DNA of 64,000 nucleotides, from positions 98,765,120 through 98,829,119 of the forward strand of contig NC_079136.1 in assembly GCF_945859705.1 (NCBI RefSeq), written 5' to 3'. This DNA is from Episyrphus balteatus. Taxonomy: Eukaryota > Arthropoda > Insecta > Diptera > Syrphidae. Positions 25,301 to 36,402 of this stretch are shown in pieces; within the stretch, counting starts at the first letter, position 1, and each line of letters opens with the position of its first letter. Under the pieces are notes generated by a model, which made no database searches, was not told the origin of the DNA, and saw only the letters and a program-made list of their open reading frames with translations. Made by a program: the position numbers and the translations under genes.

Positions 25301-25885
25301 AATGTCTTACAGCTGTCATACAGCTGAAAAAATTCAAATTGTTTAAAAAGAATATTAAAGAAGAAGTCGATCAACGATTAAAATTAGAAATAAACCTCTA
25401 CAGTCTCAGGACTAACAAAATTAGCGTATCGCTTGGCCAATCAATACCTTACGACATTGACTTCACAAACAAAAAAGTTGCCCAGAAAGTCAAAGACTCA
25501 CATCCACAGATATTCCGAATTCTGAAAGAATTGATGAATTTGAGCCAACACTAATAATGAATGTTTAAGAACCCTTTACAAGTAAATGCTGTCCCTTATC
25601 TAATTCAGAACACTGTTATAAAACATCCAGTATGATTTACAATTCCAGCAAAAGCAAGTGAAAATGGATGTGGGACAAAACCAAGTATTTGTGCCTTGCA
25701 TAATGCATAGTCTCTATCAATTAATGAGAAGAAAAATCCAATTAAAACAACAAATAAAGATCCTTTCCTGCAAATCAATTTCTGAGGCCAGTCAGTTACG
25801 ACCTGTTTTTTTTTATTTTCAAGTTATTTTAAGAAGGAGCTTAAACTTGCCCAAAAGAGAAATGTATGGCTATAATTTTGAGCAA
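25301..25885 (+). pseudogene. decayed plus-strand reading frame, family unknown
   Basis: After a strong acceptor-like tract (cattattttcag, to 25300) a plus-strand frame is open for about 85 codons (AVIQLKKFKLFKKNIKEEVD, then RTNKISVSLGQSIPYDIDF, then VKDSHPQIFRILKEL). Three stops at 25555 follow. The same frame then resumes as NPLQVNAVPYLIQNTVIKHP, then FTIPAKASENGCGTKPSICA, then SLSINEKKNPIKTTNKDPF, each ended by a single stop, through about 25885. The wording looks like real protein and G+C is higher than around it. I do not recognise it. It is likely a dead transposon or gene copy; the 93-codon ORF at 25658 is in another frame. Confidence 0.35.
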
Positions 25886-27378
25886 ATAGCCCTGGACAGA
25901 CATCAACAGCTTAAAGGAATAACGGAAGGAACTAATTAATGAGAAAATTGATAATCAGTAAATGGATTTCGAGCCCAGCTGAAAATATGATTTCAATGAA
26001 CAGCGAAGGCATCCTTAATGTCGTATTTCCCAGCCTTAATAAAAACTACAATACTTGATAACCAAAACTGGCTTAACAGTTTTACGAGTCTTCATATTCA
26101 ACCCCGATGGACAAGGTGGCATAAGTTAACCTCAGCATAGTGACTAGCTAGCTAGAAATAGGCTTGTTGCTTGCGGTCCAAGTCCACCCTTAGTCAATAA
26201 AAAAGCTTTCTGAGAACTAGAAATTGGTAATTACTTATTTTTAAAAAATTAATCATAAATTTAGTGGACATCAATGACCATATCTATTTTTGGTGTATCT
26301 CTTAAACACTACATACCTTTAAAGTTTAAATTCAAAATTTAAACTGTCTTATATACCAACATCTGTGTATCTTAGAAATAATAACTTCATCCAAAATTTA
26401 AATAGAAATTGTTCAATTTTTTTAAAGGTATCTATTTGATCTTTCCAGAATGAATATATTTCATTATATCCATAAAGATTGAATAAAAAAACTACACAAT
26501 AAAATGAAATATTTAAAAAGATCAAAGAGTAAGTACAGATTTATAAAATTCCCATTCAAACGAAAATTCCTTTACAAAAATATACACATAAAATGCACCC
26601 AGCCCAAGAATTTTATAATAACATTAAATCGTTTGCCAAAAATTTGTACATTTATGTTTACCCATATATTTCAGTTTGATTGATGTTTTGTATTTTTTCT
26701 TGTTGATGTTTTTGTATCATAGCATGTGTTTTTTTGAATTTGTTTATACAGAAAAATTTAGATGAATAGATATTACTACAACAATTTATACGAAAAACTA
26801 AAACGTAACCCAATTATACAAGAAAACTTAAAAAAAAAAATAAAATTCAAAAATAATACATAACAATCATCTCTAATAGAGTGAAAAGCTTTTTTTATTT
26901 AATTTAAGTTAATTTTTAATTAAGAAAACAAAAAACAAATGAAAACGAAATATTAAATTATTAATGGGGTTCAACAAATAATACAAAACTCAATAACAAC
27001 TGGTGCTGTCTAACATTCAGTATAGAACTTTATGTGGTGGGTGTTTTATTTTTTATTATTTTTTTACAAAATCAAAAAGAAAAAAAAAATCAACTCAAAA
27101 ACAGGGAAAAAACACATAACAATCGATGATGGTGGAACAATACATCTGGACGCGTGTGCATATACGCACATAACTCGTGCTATAGAAAAAAGTATGTTCC
27201 ATCACCAAAAATTACGTCGTCATCATCAACTACAAATTAAACAAAGAGTATATTTTCAGCTGGAGTTTTAAGTTTGTTTTGAAAGCTTTTTTTTTGTTTA
27301 ATAACTAAAAACAACATATATAAATGTTCCTGTTTTTTTTTTTTTTAATTTGAAAAAATCAATTTCAAAAATCCTAAC

Positions 27379-27459
27379 CTCGCCACCCAATAAATCCAAA
27401 TCATGAGATCCGGCAGTTTTAATTATGTTGTAGATTTTAACGTACGGCGCCTTTATAAG
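27379..27459 (-). CDS. possible cassette exon of mtd (81 nt, in phase)
   Basis: On the minus strand, an 81-base open stretch lies between an acceptor (ccaatcacag) and a donor-like GAG/GTTAGG. Read in phase 0 it gives LIKAPYVKIYNIIKTAGSHD followed by LDLLGGE. It is clearly less A+T-rich than the flanking intron, it is an exact multiple of three, and both ends match the phase-0 borders of exon 27769 and of the short-isoform starts. It sits 309 bases after exon 27769. Against it: the upstream pyrimidine tract is weak, the donor is not consensus, and I do not recognise the peptide in the family. It could be a conserved non-coding island. Confidence 0.3.
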
Positions 27460-27768
27460 CTGTGATTGGTTTTATTTCGATCACACACAATTTTGGTATT
27501 TTTTTTTTTTTGTTTTGATTGTTTTTGAGAGATTTTTCGATGAAAAAAAAGAAAACATAAATATAAACAAAATTAAATAAAATATTTTTTTGTCAACAAA
27601 ACCTATTTTTAAATATCTCGCTTATTTTAAATTTAATACTTATCCTATATCACCATCACTATCTATGTCGATTAGAGATGATGATTTTAAAACTATATTT
27701 ACTTATATTAGTAAATAAATTATAAATAATACTTATTTTATTTTAATAATTGAATTGATAGGACTCAC

Positions 27769-27967
27769 CTCCCATGATTCACGTGTAAGGTCACCAATTT
27801 CTTCGCCTTCTTCGCTGCCAGTACGGCCATTTTTGATATGACCGCTCTTTGTCCATTCGGTATCATGTTGTATTAACTCGAAACCGCGTGCTTTAATTTG
27901 TTCTTCGTCAAGTTCACCATATAAGTGGGGGACCCATGTGTTAACAAAACGGTATAATTCATCGACG
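27769..27967 (-). CDS. mtd: mtd exon, segment immediately preceding TLDc
   Basis: The exon is 199 bases, with acceptor tatttttag and donor GAG/GTGAGT in phase 0. It encodes VDELYRFVNTWVPHLYGELD, then EEQIKARGFELIQHDTEWTK, then SGHIKNGRTGSEEGEEIGDL and TRESWE. Human OXR1 has the equivalent D-H-L-Y-x-F-F-x-x-W-x-P-E-x-Y and ends at a comparable R-E-W-E before the TLDc domain. The next exon in this gene is not in the window, so at least 27.7 kb of intron follows. Its phase-0 end equals that of both alternative first exons at 14.2 and 4.6 kb. Confidence 0.95.
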
Positions 27968-28457
27968 CTAAAAATAATAAAATTTTAATAATGCATTTTC
28001 CAAAAATAAAAAAAAATGCAAGAGAATAATTTTAACACTAACTGACTACACATACATATCTGAATATAGGGGTTCGAATTTAATATTTCGTTAATTTGAC
28101 TAATTAACAAAAACTAATTTTTAATTAAATACAATGAAGGTTAAACTAAAGTTTGGACTTAACCTTAACGATTTTTTTAAAATAAAATTACTTCTGAAAG
28201 GTTTCCGGCCTTATTGAGGCCAAGTATGTTTTCGAACCAGGTAAGTAAGGTAAGGCTGGTAATATTTTGACAGAGATTGCGGTTTTATATGCATCTGATC
28301 TGAGATCCAATTCAGAATGTAAGTGTAACATTACTCATACATATGTCTAAATCTGTTTATAGGAGGACAATAATATTGTTCAAACTTAATCTCTCATGAG
28401 TAACTGGTGCTCACGGTCTACTATTCTTTTGGACTGATTTTGTCAACGTATTGTGTA

Positions 28458-29000
28458 GTTAGGTTAGGTTAGGTAGTAGTTGTTGTCAGGCAAATTACCC
28501 GACACACTTAGACCCTTATGGATCCATTTTGATACCTCAGATGACTAGCAAGTTAGTTAGGAACTCACTAGCCGAACCACTCGGAGCTTCTTATGAATAG
28601 ACTTTTAACGTCCGTTTTCACTAGATCGCTAGTGTCCTCGTAGAAGCTTTCTCCTAGATATAGTTTCCTTCTTATAGAGAGAGCAGGGCAGGTGCACAGA
28701 AGATGTTGAACAGTTTCCTCTTCTTCTTCATCCATGCAACTTCTGCAGAAATCGTTAGAGAACACGCCCATTCTTTTTGCGTGTCTACCTATTAGACAGT
28801 GTCCTGCAAGAAGACCTATGGTGGAGCTAATATGCATTCTGTTTAAATTTAACAGACCCTTTGAACGTTTCAAGTCTACACAAGTCCATATTTGTTTAGT
28901 TGCTAGGCAAGTATTACTCTGAGTCCATCTAAGGTTGGTATTGTGTAGTAGTTGTAGCGGTAAAAGCAGGATTTCGCCTTGAAGCTTCCTGTATTGATCA
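28458..29000 (-). pseudogene. 3' fragment of a non-LTR retrotransposon (RNase H end and zinc knuckle)
   Basis: On the minus strand a frame open from near 28990 to the stop at 28568-28570 encodes WTQSNTCLATKQIWTCVDLK, then LLAGHCLIGRHAKRMGVFSN, then a C-x2-C-x13-H-x3-C knuckle (FCRSCMDEEEEETVQHLL, CTCP). The G-H-C-L-I-G-R-H and D-E-E-E-E-E-T blocks are typical of the C-terminal end of Jockey/R1-type ORF2 proteins of flies. A stop codon interrupts the frame upstream near 29005, and no reverse transcriptase joins it in frame, so it is 5'-truncated. The 3' tail ends in about three CCTAA units (28458-28474). Confidence 0.75.
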
Positions 29001-29119
29001 CATCAGCATCCTGTTAGGCCGAACTACTTGGTGAACACCTTACATAAGCTACTCAGACGTATTCAGAGCACAGGTTTAGAAGGAGTGGCTTAGCCAACCT
29101 CTCGTCTTTGGAGTCATTA

Positions 29120-29240
29120 AAAGGTGGAACCACTCAAGACATCAATAGTCGCATAGCGTTCGCGATGTCCCATCTTAAAGCTACAAATGTGCCGCTCAAA
29201 TGTAGAACTATACGGATGAAACACTTGAATGTGCAATTTT
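29120..29240 (+). pseudogene. possible reverse-transcriptase C-terminal fragment
   Basis: Plus-strand reading gives GGTTQDINSRIAFAMSHLKA then TNVPLKCRTIRMKHLN. The G-G-T-x-x-D-I-x-x-R-I-x-x-A pattern is common in the region after the reverse transcriptase of several non-LTR families. Only about 36 codons are legible. It lies opposite to the adjoining fragment, so it is from a separate insertion if real. Confidence 0.35.
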
Positions 29241-30153
29241 TTTAAATTTTAAGGGTTTTATTTTTTTGCTCAATCGTATATTCAACGAAATACGTCTTTG
29301 GAATCTATTACATGAAGTTGGGCACAAGCTTCGAAAATTAACCATTCCATAGGAAGCCAAGCAAAATAGTGGAAGCCACTCATTAAGACCAAAATGCTCA
29401 TAGCATAGAAAATTCGAGAAAGTGTCAGCGCAACTTGGGAAGACATAAATGGTGCTGAAGTTAGAGTTAGTTTAAGTGATCTTGGTCACCCACGGACGCA
29501 ATAGATCTAAGGACCTGAGTAAATTAGTATGAGTAAGTTTGGTATGAAAAATGTTGATTTGCATGCTCAAATGTAAGGTCTAATTGCACTATCTACTATT
29601 TTTTATTTGATATAGAGGTTAAGTGGCAAAAATGTTGATTCAGGTTTTAAGAATGGTCGGTCGGGAAAGCCCAGATTGGATTGGACAAAACGGATGTAAA
29701 AAAAAAACATCACAACAACTTAACGGGTAACTCCCTTCTGTTTATTGACATTACAAATTCATAATAAAGACATAATGCTAATTTGTTTCGAGCGAATATC
29801 ATCACTTCGACACGAATTTTAAGTCAACTATCCCAGTCTATAGTGATATTGCACTTTACCTTGTCAATAGCATGTTTTTTTTCAGCGGTCGTGTTCCGTT
29901 TGTTTCTTATTCTAGATTATATCTATAATCATATTGATTAGTTACTATGAACAGAGTTAAGTCTTAAGTTATTGTAAATAGTCAATACATTTTATCGTGC
30001 GCAGTGTCATATAACACGTTTTAGATTTTCGCATCATTGTTCAGGCACGTTCCCCTTCAGAGAAGATTATTATCAGAAGTGATATCTCTGGGAGTGGTGT
30101 TGTCAGTCAGTGGTGGGGTCAGTTATTCAAACAAATTCATTATATCAACTTAC

Positions 30154-30316
30154 CGATTCTTTGGTACACTGAACCAATATTCTGGTCGCAATTTATTTTT
30201 TCCATACGACATCACTGATGTTGGTAGTGGAATTGCTTTTCCAATTGGTTTTCCCATACGTAGTCGCAAATACAACGGTGGATCAGGACAGGCTCTTGCT
30301 GGTCGTGGAATCAATT
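30154..30316 (-). CDS. mtd: mtd exon, conserved PPLYLR / PEYWF block before TLDc
   Basis: The exon is 163 bases and joins in phase at both ends: A plus AA gives Lys, and CG plus C gives Arg. It encodes LIPRPARACPDPPLYLRLRM, then GKPIGKAIPLPTSVMSYGKN, then KLRPEYWFSVPKN. This matches the OXR1/NCOA7 block that reads L-x-L-R-V-G-K-P followed by E-Y-W-F-A-V-P, so identity is secure. The acceptor aattag is preceded by a run of A on the coding strand. A second in-phase acceptor (cgaccag, 14 bases into the exon) would drop five residues and place Thr-Arg at the join. Plus-strand ORFs over this exon are shadows. Confidence 0.93.
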
Positions 30317-31407
30317 CTAATTTTTTTTTTTTTGGTTGATTGATAAGTGGATAGAAAAATAAAAGAAAGAAAATAAAGTGAAATTAATTAAAAGGAAAAA
30401 AAGTGCAAGCAAAAAAATAATTCATTGACAACAATACAATTTGGGTGTGGGTGAAGAGGGTTGTATAGAGAGAAGAGAATAGATACGGTTTGAGAAGAAT
30501 TGATTTTTTTTTTGTTTTTAAATAGGTGCACACATTACAAGTGGATTGGACACAAGTTTGTTTTATAGTATTTAATTGTTTTATTTTTGTTTTTTTTTTT
30601 TGTACTGTAAAGCTCATGCAAGTTTATTGGTTTTAAAGATAAATATATACAAAACTAAAACGTCATAACTAATGGAAAGGTAATCATGCGTAAAAAAACA
30701 CATTTTTATCGGTAGAATGATTTCAATAATATGAGTTTATTTATGTTAGCTAATTAATTAATTTTAAAGAGTCCAATGTGGTTGGAATACTTAAAAAAAA
30801 AAGTTTAACTTAGATAAAAGGCTACCAACTAGGCAACTATGCAAGAATCTCATTAAACTTTCGTCATTCATGGAAAGTCAATAATAACGCAATAACGGCA
30901 GTAACGGTTTAAAAATATTTTAAACAGTTCAAAAGTTCGACTTTATTTAAATAACATACATCAATTTGTTGCGCGACACCTCATGGAGGCGCAAGGCCTA
31001 GTGACTAATAACTCTAAGCTATTTTTTTGTGCGTGTCATTAATTTTAGATGGTAAGAATACCATTGGAAGCTATTGCTAAGACATACAAATTGTAATCGT
31101 TTTTGAGTAAAATAAGATTTTCGATATTGGTTGTATGACAGGTACCGCGTAACTGTGGGTCTAAAAAATGTTCGATTTCTTCTCTAAAAATACTTAACTA
31201 CCTAAAAACCCTTAACTACCTTGAAATCGCTTTTATTGGTTTGGGCTGTACCTTAAGATACCGACGGACAGATGAAGTTGCAGGACCACTTTTTTCGCAA
31301 TCTTTATCATCGCAAAGCCATATTTGGTTGTATTCTTTAGTTTGATTTTGTAACCGAAATCTAAAAAGAGGGGGCTTTTGCACCCCTATCTTTAACTTCA
31401 TTTAACA

Positions 31408-31570
31408 AAGTTTATATAAACCGGTGCAGTACTAAAACAAAATTATATTTTGTGTATATAATTTATAAGTCAATTTCATCCATTAGGGTGTCTTCGGACA
31501 CTAAAATTTTGTTAATTATTTAGAGAATTTAAATTAGTAAATAAGAATCAGCGCCATTTAATTAACTAAT
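31408..31570. repeat. 160-bp direct repeat, copy 1
   Basis: aagtttatataaaccggtgc at the start, then ggtgtcttcggacacta and aagaatcagcgccattta. It is nearly identical to 32483-32660. The spacing of 1075 bp and lack of coding sequence between could reflect a terminal-repeat retrotransposon in miniature or a local duplication. Confidence 0.8.
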
Positions 31571-32482
31571 AGCAATCCGCGGTTTTATTTTCTTTTATAA
31601 CCCATAAAACGATTTTTGCAATAAAAACCCGTGAATGTCTTATAGAATTCACTGCACTATATCAGACACTGCACCTGGGTCAATTCAATAAAATATTGTA
31701 AATAAATAAATTTAAAACGCTAACCAATTTAAAACTAATTTTTTGCATAACGTTAAATTTAGTTTCAAATTCTTGGATAAGCTTGATAATATTATATTAA
31801 AAAGTTGACTTCAGGATTAAAAATATTGACACGTACAAAAGAATAAAGAACATGCTTTTAAAAAAATAATGTCTTATAATGGAAACAACACATCAAATTT
31901 TGCCCGTCAGTGACCCGAAAAGAAAATAAAAAAAATGTTAAACTTATAACGGTTTCTTTAAACGTCTTATTTTTAATCCAAAATATTTAACGGTAAATAC
32001 CATTGTTAAAATAAACATTTCCTGTATGTGTCACTCTTTTGTATAAAAAAAATCAAAACAAAAATTGTAAACCAAATTTTATTGTGTTAAAGACATTTCG
32101 TTAGTGTTATAGTTAACCTGTTTCGAAAAAATTCGCTAATAATAACACAGAAGTGCTAATCAAAATTTTCCAATGTTTTGTATTGTTTGATTACAAAGCG
32201 GCAGAATTGTTTTGTTTTTAATAGGCGCAGGGGTAGATACGCTTTTAATTTACAATTTTTTCTTTCTTGCTAATATTTATTGAATTAATAATAATAATAA
32301 CTAATGTTAACAAGTTAATTAAATTTTATTTTAAATAACAATTGGACAAGTCAATAAAAAGAACATCTCGAGATATCGCGACGTGATCTTCTTTTGTTTA
32401 TTTTTTTGCTACCATTTGTTCACATAATAAAATTTATTTATTTTGATATCGTAAAAGTTAATCAAAACAAAAGTGTGGAAGT

Positions 32483-32660
32483 AAGTTTATATAAACCGGT
32501 GCAGTACTAAAACAAAATTATATTTTGTGTATATAATTTATAAGTCAATTTCATCCATTAGGGTATCTTCGGACACTAAAATTTGGACACTAAAATTTTG
32601 TAAATTATTTGGAGAATTTGAATTAGTAAATAAGAATCAGCGCCATTTAGTTAATTAATA
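32483..32660. repeat. 160-bp direct repeat, copy 2
   Basis: Same sequence as 31408-31570 apart from a few substitutions and an internal 14-base tandem duplication (ggacactaaaattt twice). It lies in the same orientation. Confidence 0.8.
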
Positions 32661-34869
32661 TAATGAACTCTGAGATAAACAAAAAACTCAGCGGAATCTG
32701 GACCAATAATAACTATAACGAAACAAAATCTCGTTTCTAAACTAGTTGACCTTGAATAAATTGTGTGTTATTTTTGTTAAAAGTTAACAAATAATTTATT
32801 GTGACTTTATGCTATGAAATCTTTTAATGAAATGTAACAATTGAATTCAATGCCTTAAGTGAATAAATTGAGATAATTATTTTTTATAGATTAACCGCTG
32901 TTTTTCAATTAACAATTTTCGCACATAGTTCTTGTCCGGGAGATTATTTCTGGGCAAAAAGAGTACCTACATCTTAGTATTGACGAAAATCTTAATGAAC
33001 ATTTTCCCTCGTCGTTTTCGAAAAAAATATCAGTGAAGCGATTGAGAAAATATTTAATTTTTTGTTGAACTAAATTATACTTTTCTAGAAAATTTTGATA
33101 TTCTGAAAACAATTTTAAGTTGTTATATATTCAAAACTCATTTGAGAGATCGTTTGAGGCGCTTAATTTTTGGCAGAAGTTTTTTTTATAAAATTCCTGA
33201 AATAATTTATTGGCTTTGTTTAAAACTTTGTACTTAAGTAAATAATTAATCACTGTACCCACACTTTTTTTAACCAAGTTTCAACGACCCTTATTTATTT
33301 ATTTATGTAAATGTTTTATAATCTTGAAAGGTTAACAATTTGTTAATTATCGACGTACATAAATATATGATACATTCTTAAAATTGGATGGACCATCAAT
33401 CATATGCCATCAATTTATTATTATCGGTTGAATATGGCTATTAAACAACTACGTAGAATCAGAGGTCAAAATCAAACAAAATGCATACATTGAAAAAAAT
33501 GTGATTTTGTAGAATTATTTCTAATTTGTGACCATTCCATTAACACTGCGTCATTTTCTTATCAATTAAAAAAAAAATTCCATTGATATACTTAGTAGTG
33601 GAATATTACCAAAATTTTATTTAATCTGTGTATAATTTGTTAAAACATTTGACCTTTTGTTTTCATATCAGTTAAGATTATAATAAAATTGCGTATACAA
33701 ATATTACAAATTTAAATTAAAATTTGATGCCAAATGTCAAGATTTTTTCTAACAAAATCTGGATGGCTTATCACATTTCGTTTTGTAGAAAACTTCAAAT
33801 TAAAATTTTTTTATACTGAATTACAAAAAACACACATGTTATAAAATTGAAAACTCTTATTGAGTGCTAAGAAATTGACAGTAAAAAATAGTTTTGACTT
33901 GCACCAAATGAAACCGTGGTGTGGCCAATTTAAGAAACAAAGCGAGTATCTCAATCGTAGTGAACCATTTAACCAATATTCAAATTTTATTTAAGTAATT
34001 TTGCAACAGATTCAAAGAGCAGTTTCAAATTTCATTTAAATTTAACAAAAGAAACATCGTTTTGCAGGGTACCCCTTATTAAAAATTATAATCACATTAA
34101 TTAATTTACTGACCTGAATTTATTTCAATTGACAGAATCACTTTCGTTTAATAAAGTGAAATTCTATAGCTTTACTGATATGTGCTCGATTATCTAATTA
34201 TCCTCATTTATTTAGTATCAATTTTAATGAACAACTTTTAAAAATATAATTGGTTTGCATTTCTTGTGGAATTATAAACAAAAAATAACAATGGTCCACT
34301 GATTTGTATACATAAATATACACAGACACATATTTACTTTGCCGACTAATTATTAAATTTGATTTTTAAATAATACCGTATTAGGGTTTTGTAAGCATTG
34401 AAACATTTGCCAATAAACGATTGACTATGTTTTTTATGGTGTTAAAAATAAGGAAGAAAATGAAACAAAAAAAAAGTATTCGATGCATTAAAAAAATAAT
34501 TAGTATGAACTTAAAAAAAGATATCAAATAGAAGGACTACAACATTGAGTAGTAGTTAAAATGATTTTTGTTTTTACAATGCACACAATGTAGTGAGATT
34601 TTAACATACCAAGTTGATCGAGATTTGGAAAAAATGGTGCCCGAACTACAATGTGATGTTTTTTTTTTTTAATTTAAACAAATAGTTTTAAGATTTAAAT
34701 TGTTTGTTTAAGTATTTGGTAATGTAGATGAAATTAAAAAAAAAATATATTTTAACAATAAAAAAGAAACATGTTAGTATAGTGCTATTTTTTTTTTTTT
34801 ACAAAACTTCTATTTTCAACTGATATTATAGATTATAAATTTTAAGAAAAAGAAGAAAATAATACTTAC

Positions 34870-35024
34870 TATCAACACTGACGAATAATTCAGGTTTATC
34901 ATCAATAGACACCATAGAGCGATAGTCCAATTTGGGTACTTGTGGTTTCTCCTTGTTCAGCTTCGTTGTCGATTGTGTACCTTCAGAGGAATGGGGTCGC
35001 ATAAATGTACCAATCGATGAACGT
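34870..35024 (-). CDS. mtd: mtd exon, linker before the pre-TLDc region
   Basis: The exon is 155 bases, with acceptor ggaatattttatag and donor A/GTAAGT. It encodes RSSIGTFMRPHSSEGTQSTT, then KLNKEKPQVPKLDYRSMVSI and DDKPELFVSVD, then A of a split Lys. RSSIG resembles a basophilic kinase site. The KLDYRSMVSIDDKPELF part has hydrophobic residues at regular spacing and leads directly into the conserved block of the next exon, so it may be structured. The Met at 35071 upstream is in intron. Confidence 0.92.
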
Positions 35025-35306
35025 CTATAAAATATTCCATTTTTTAGTAAAATATATGATTTTATATTCAATATTTTTTATTTTTTCACAATTTGTTTTG
35101 ATGCTGTAAGATTATTTTTTTTTATATTAATTTTAGGAAAGAATAAATGCTCATTTAGAAAGTTACTGGACACATTTACATGTAGCTTTTATTTCAAATG
35201 CAACATAAGGGAAACCTACAGAACTTCAAGACAAAGTGTGCTCTATGTCAATAAAATAATAGCAGTGTTATAGAAGATATGAACTTTCAGGTTATGGAAA
35301 AATCAG

Positions 35307-35565
35307 CATATCGTCGGTCTCATGAGAAAACCTCGTAACTCCACTTTTTTTCAAAAATGACTTTTGAATGCCATTCTTTAGAAAATATGTCAGCGGAGCA
35401 ACCCAGTTAATTTGGGGTCATTCTGAAAACTCTAAATAGACTTAAATTCAAATTTTGCACAGCGCGTTTCTTCCCAACTACTCTGTTGTTTGTTTACTCT
35501 TTCGTCTCTCCTGTAAAATATTGATTTTGGGAGTTACGAGGTTTTCGCATGAGACCGACGATATG
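35307..35565. mobile_element. 259-bp inverted-repeat element, copy A
   Basis: The left end CATATCGTCGGTCTCATGAG is matched by its inverse at the right, with inverted ends of about 36 bp and one mismatch. Copy B at 36143-36402 is collinear throughout, with blocks such as aaaatatgtcagcg and ctctaaatagacttaaattc. No coding capacity. The target duplication is unclear. Confidence 0.75.
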
Positions 35566-36142
35566 CATGTTTCGGGCATTTGTTCTTTTTCGTTTGCATT
35601 GTGCTTTTGATTGAACATCGTTTTTATTTTCTAAGAGAATTATTTACTTTTCAAAGATCATGGATCAATAGTCATATCATTTCACAGGACGACAAACTAT
35701 ATAGTGACAGTGTTGAAAATTTGTTTCATGTGCAAAAAATGTGCTAGATGTTTAATTAGACCAAAGGATTAGAAATTGATAGATGATGGTCAGAAAGATA
35801 AATTGAATTTCGCAATTGGAAAGTATAAGGGTTTTGACGACCAATTCTTTTTCGTTTCGGAAAATCATGGTGTGGTGCAAATTTTAATAATGCACTGAAC
35901 TATTTTATCTTAAAGTGTAGAATTACGTTGTTTATTTTTACCAACGGTTTGTTGCGAAAACGTTATGTTGGAGAGCTTCAAAAAGTTTTCAAAAATCTAA
36001 ACGCGGCGTCGAAAACGCTCTCTGTATCAGCACAACAATTTTTTATTTTAACCCCATCAACTGAATCTTAAAGTTTAAATGCTCTAAAAATCAATCCTAT
36101 GTATTTTTAAAAATCGTTTATAAAATAAACTGGTAACTACTA

Positions 36143-36402
36143 CATATCGTCGGTCTCATAAGGAAACCTCGTAGCTCCACCTTTTTTTCGAAAATTACTT
36201 TTGAATGCCAGTTTTTAGAAAATATGTCAGCGAAGTAACCCAGAAAATTTGAAGTCATTCCGAAAACTCTAAATAGACTTAAATTCAAATTTTGCACAGC
36301 ACGTTACTCCCCAACTACTCTGTAGTCTCTCTACTCTTTTGTCTCTCCTGTAAAATTTTGATTTTGGAAGTTACGAGGTTTCCTTCTGAGGCCGACGATA
36401 TG
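36143..36402. mobile_element. 260-bp inverted-repeat element, copy B
   Basis: Same family and orientation as 35307-35565, about 0.84 kb away. Its ends are catatcgtcggtctcat and the inverse, with more arm mismatches than copy A. A TA dinucleotide borders both ends in this copy but not in copy A. Confidence 0.75.

Larger units (their letters stand above)
14323..27378 (-). other. mtd intron upstream of the 14.2-kb first exon
   Basis: About 13 kb of A+T-rich sequence. It holds the candidate promoter, an element with 9-bp target duplications (16502-16737), four copies of a 14-bp motif (15184-16918), a 136-bp hairpin element (23597-23732) and a decayed plus-strand reading frame (25301-25885). A short element-like motif, tagcacc[t/c]gaaa, recurs at 19137 and 19304 and, in reverse complement, near 13158. 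The rest shows no coding signal. Confidence 0.6.
27968..30153 (-). other. mtd intron containing retrotransposon remains
   Basis: This 2.2-kb intron between two conserved exons contains a non-LTR retrotransposon 3' fragment (about 28458-29000, minus strand) and a possible second fragment on the plus strand (about 29120-29240). The stretch 29250-29990 is not assigned. Confidence 0.6.
30317..34869 (-). other. mtd intron with a direct repeat pair
   Basis: A+T-rich intron of 4.55 kb. It contains two copies of a 160-bp repeat, 1075 bp apart (31408-31570 and 32483-32660). I see no other structure and no coding signal. Confidence 0.65.

Noticed and set aside
28734..28922. Plus-strand 62-codon ORF
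   Set aside because: It is the antisense shadow of the retrotransposon fragment.
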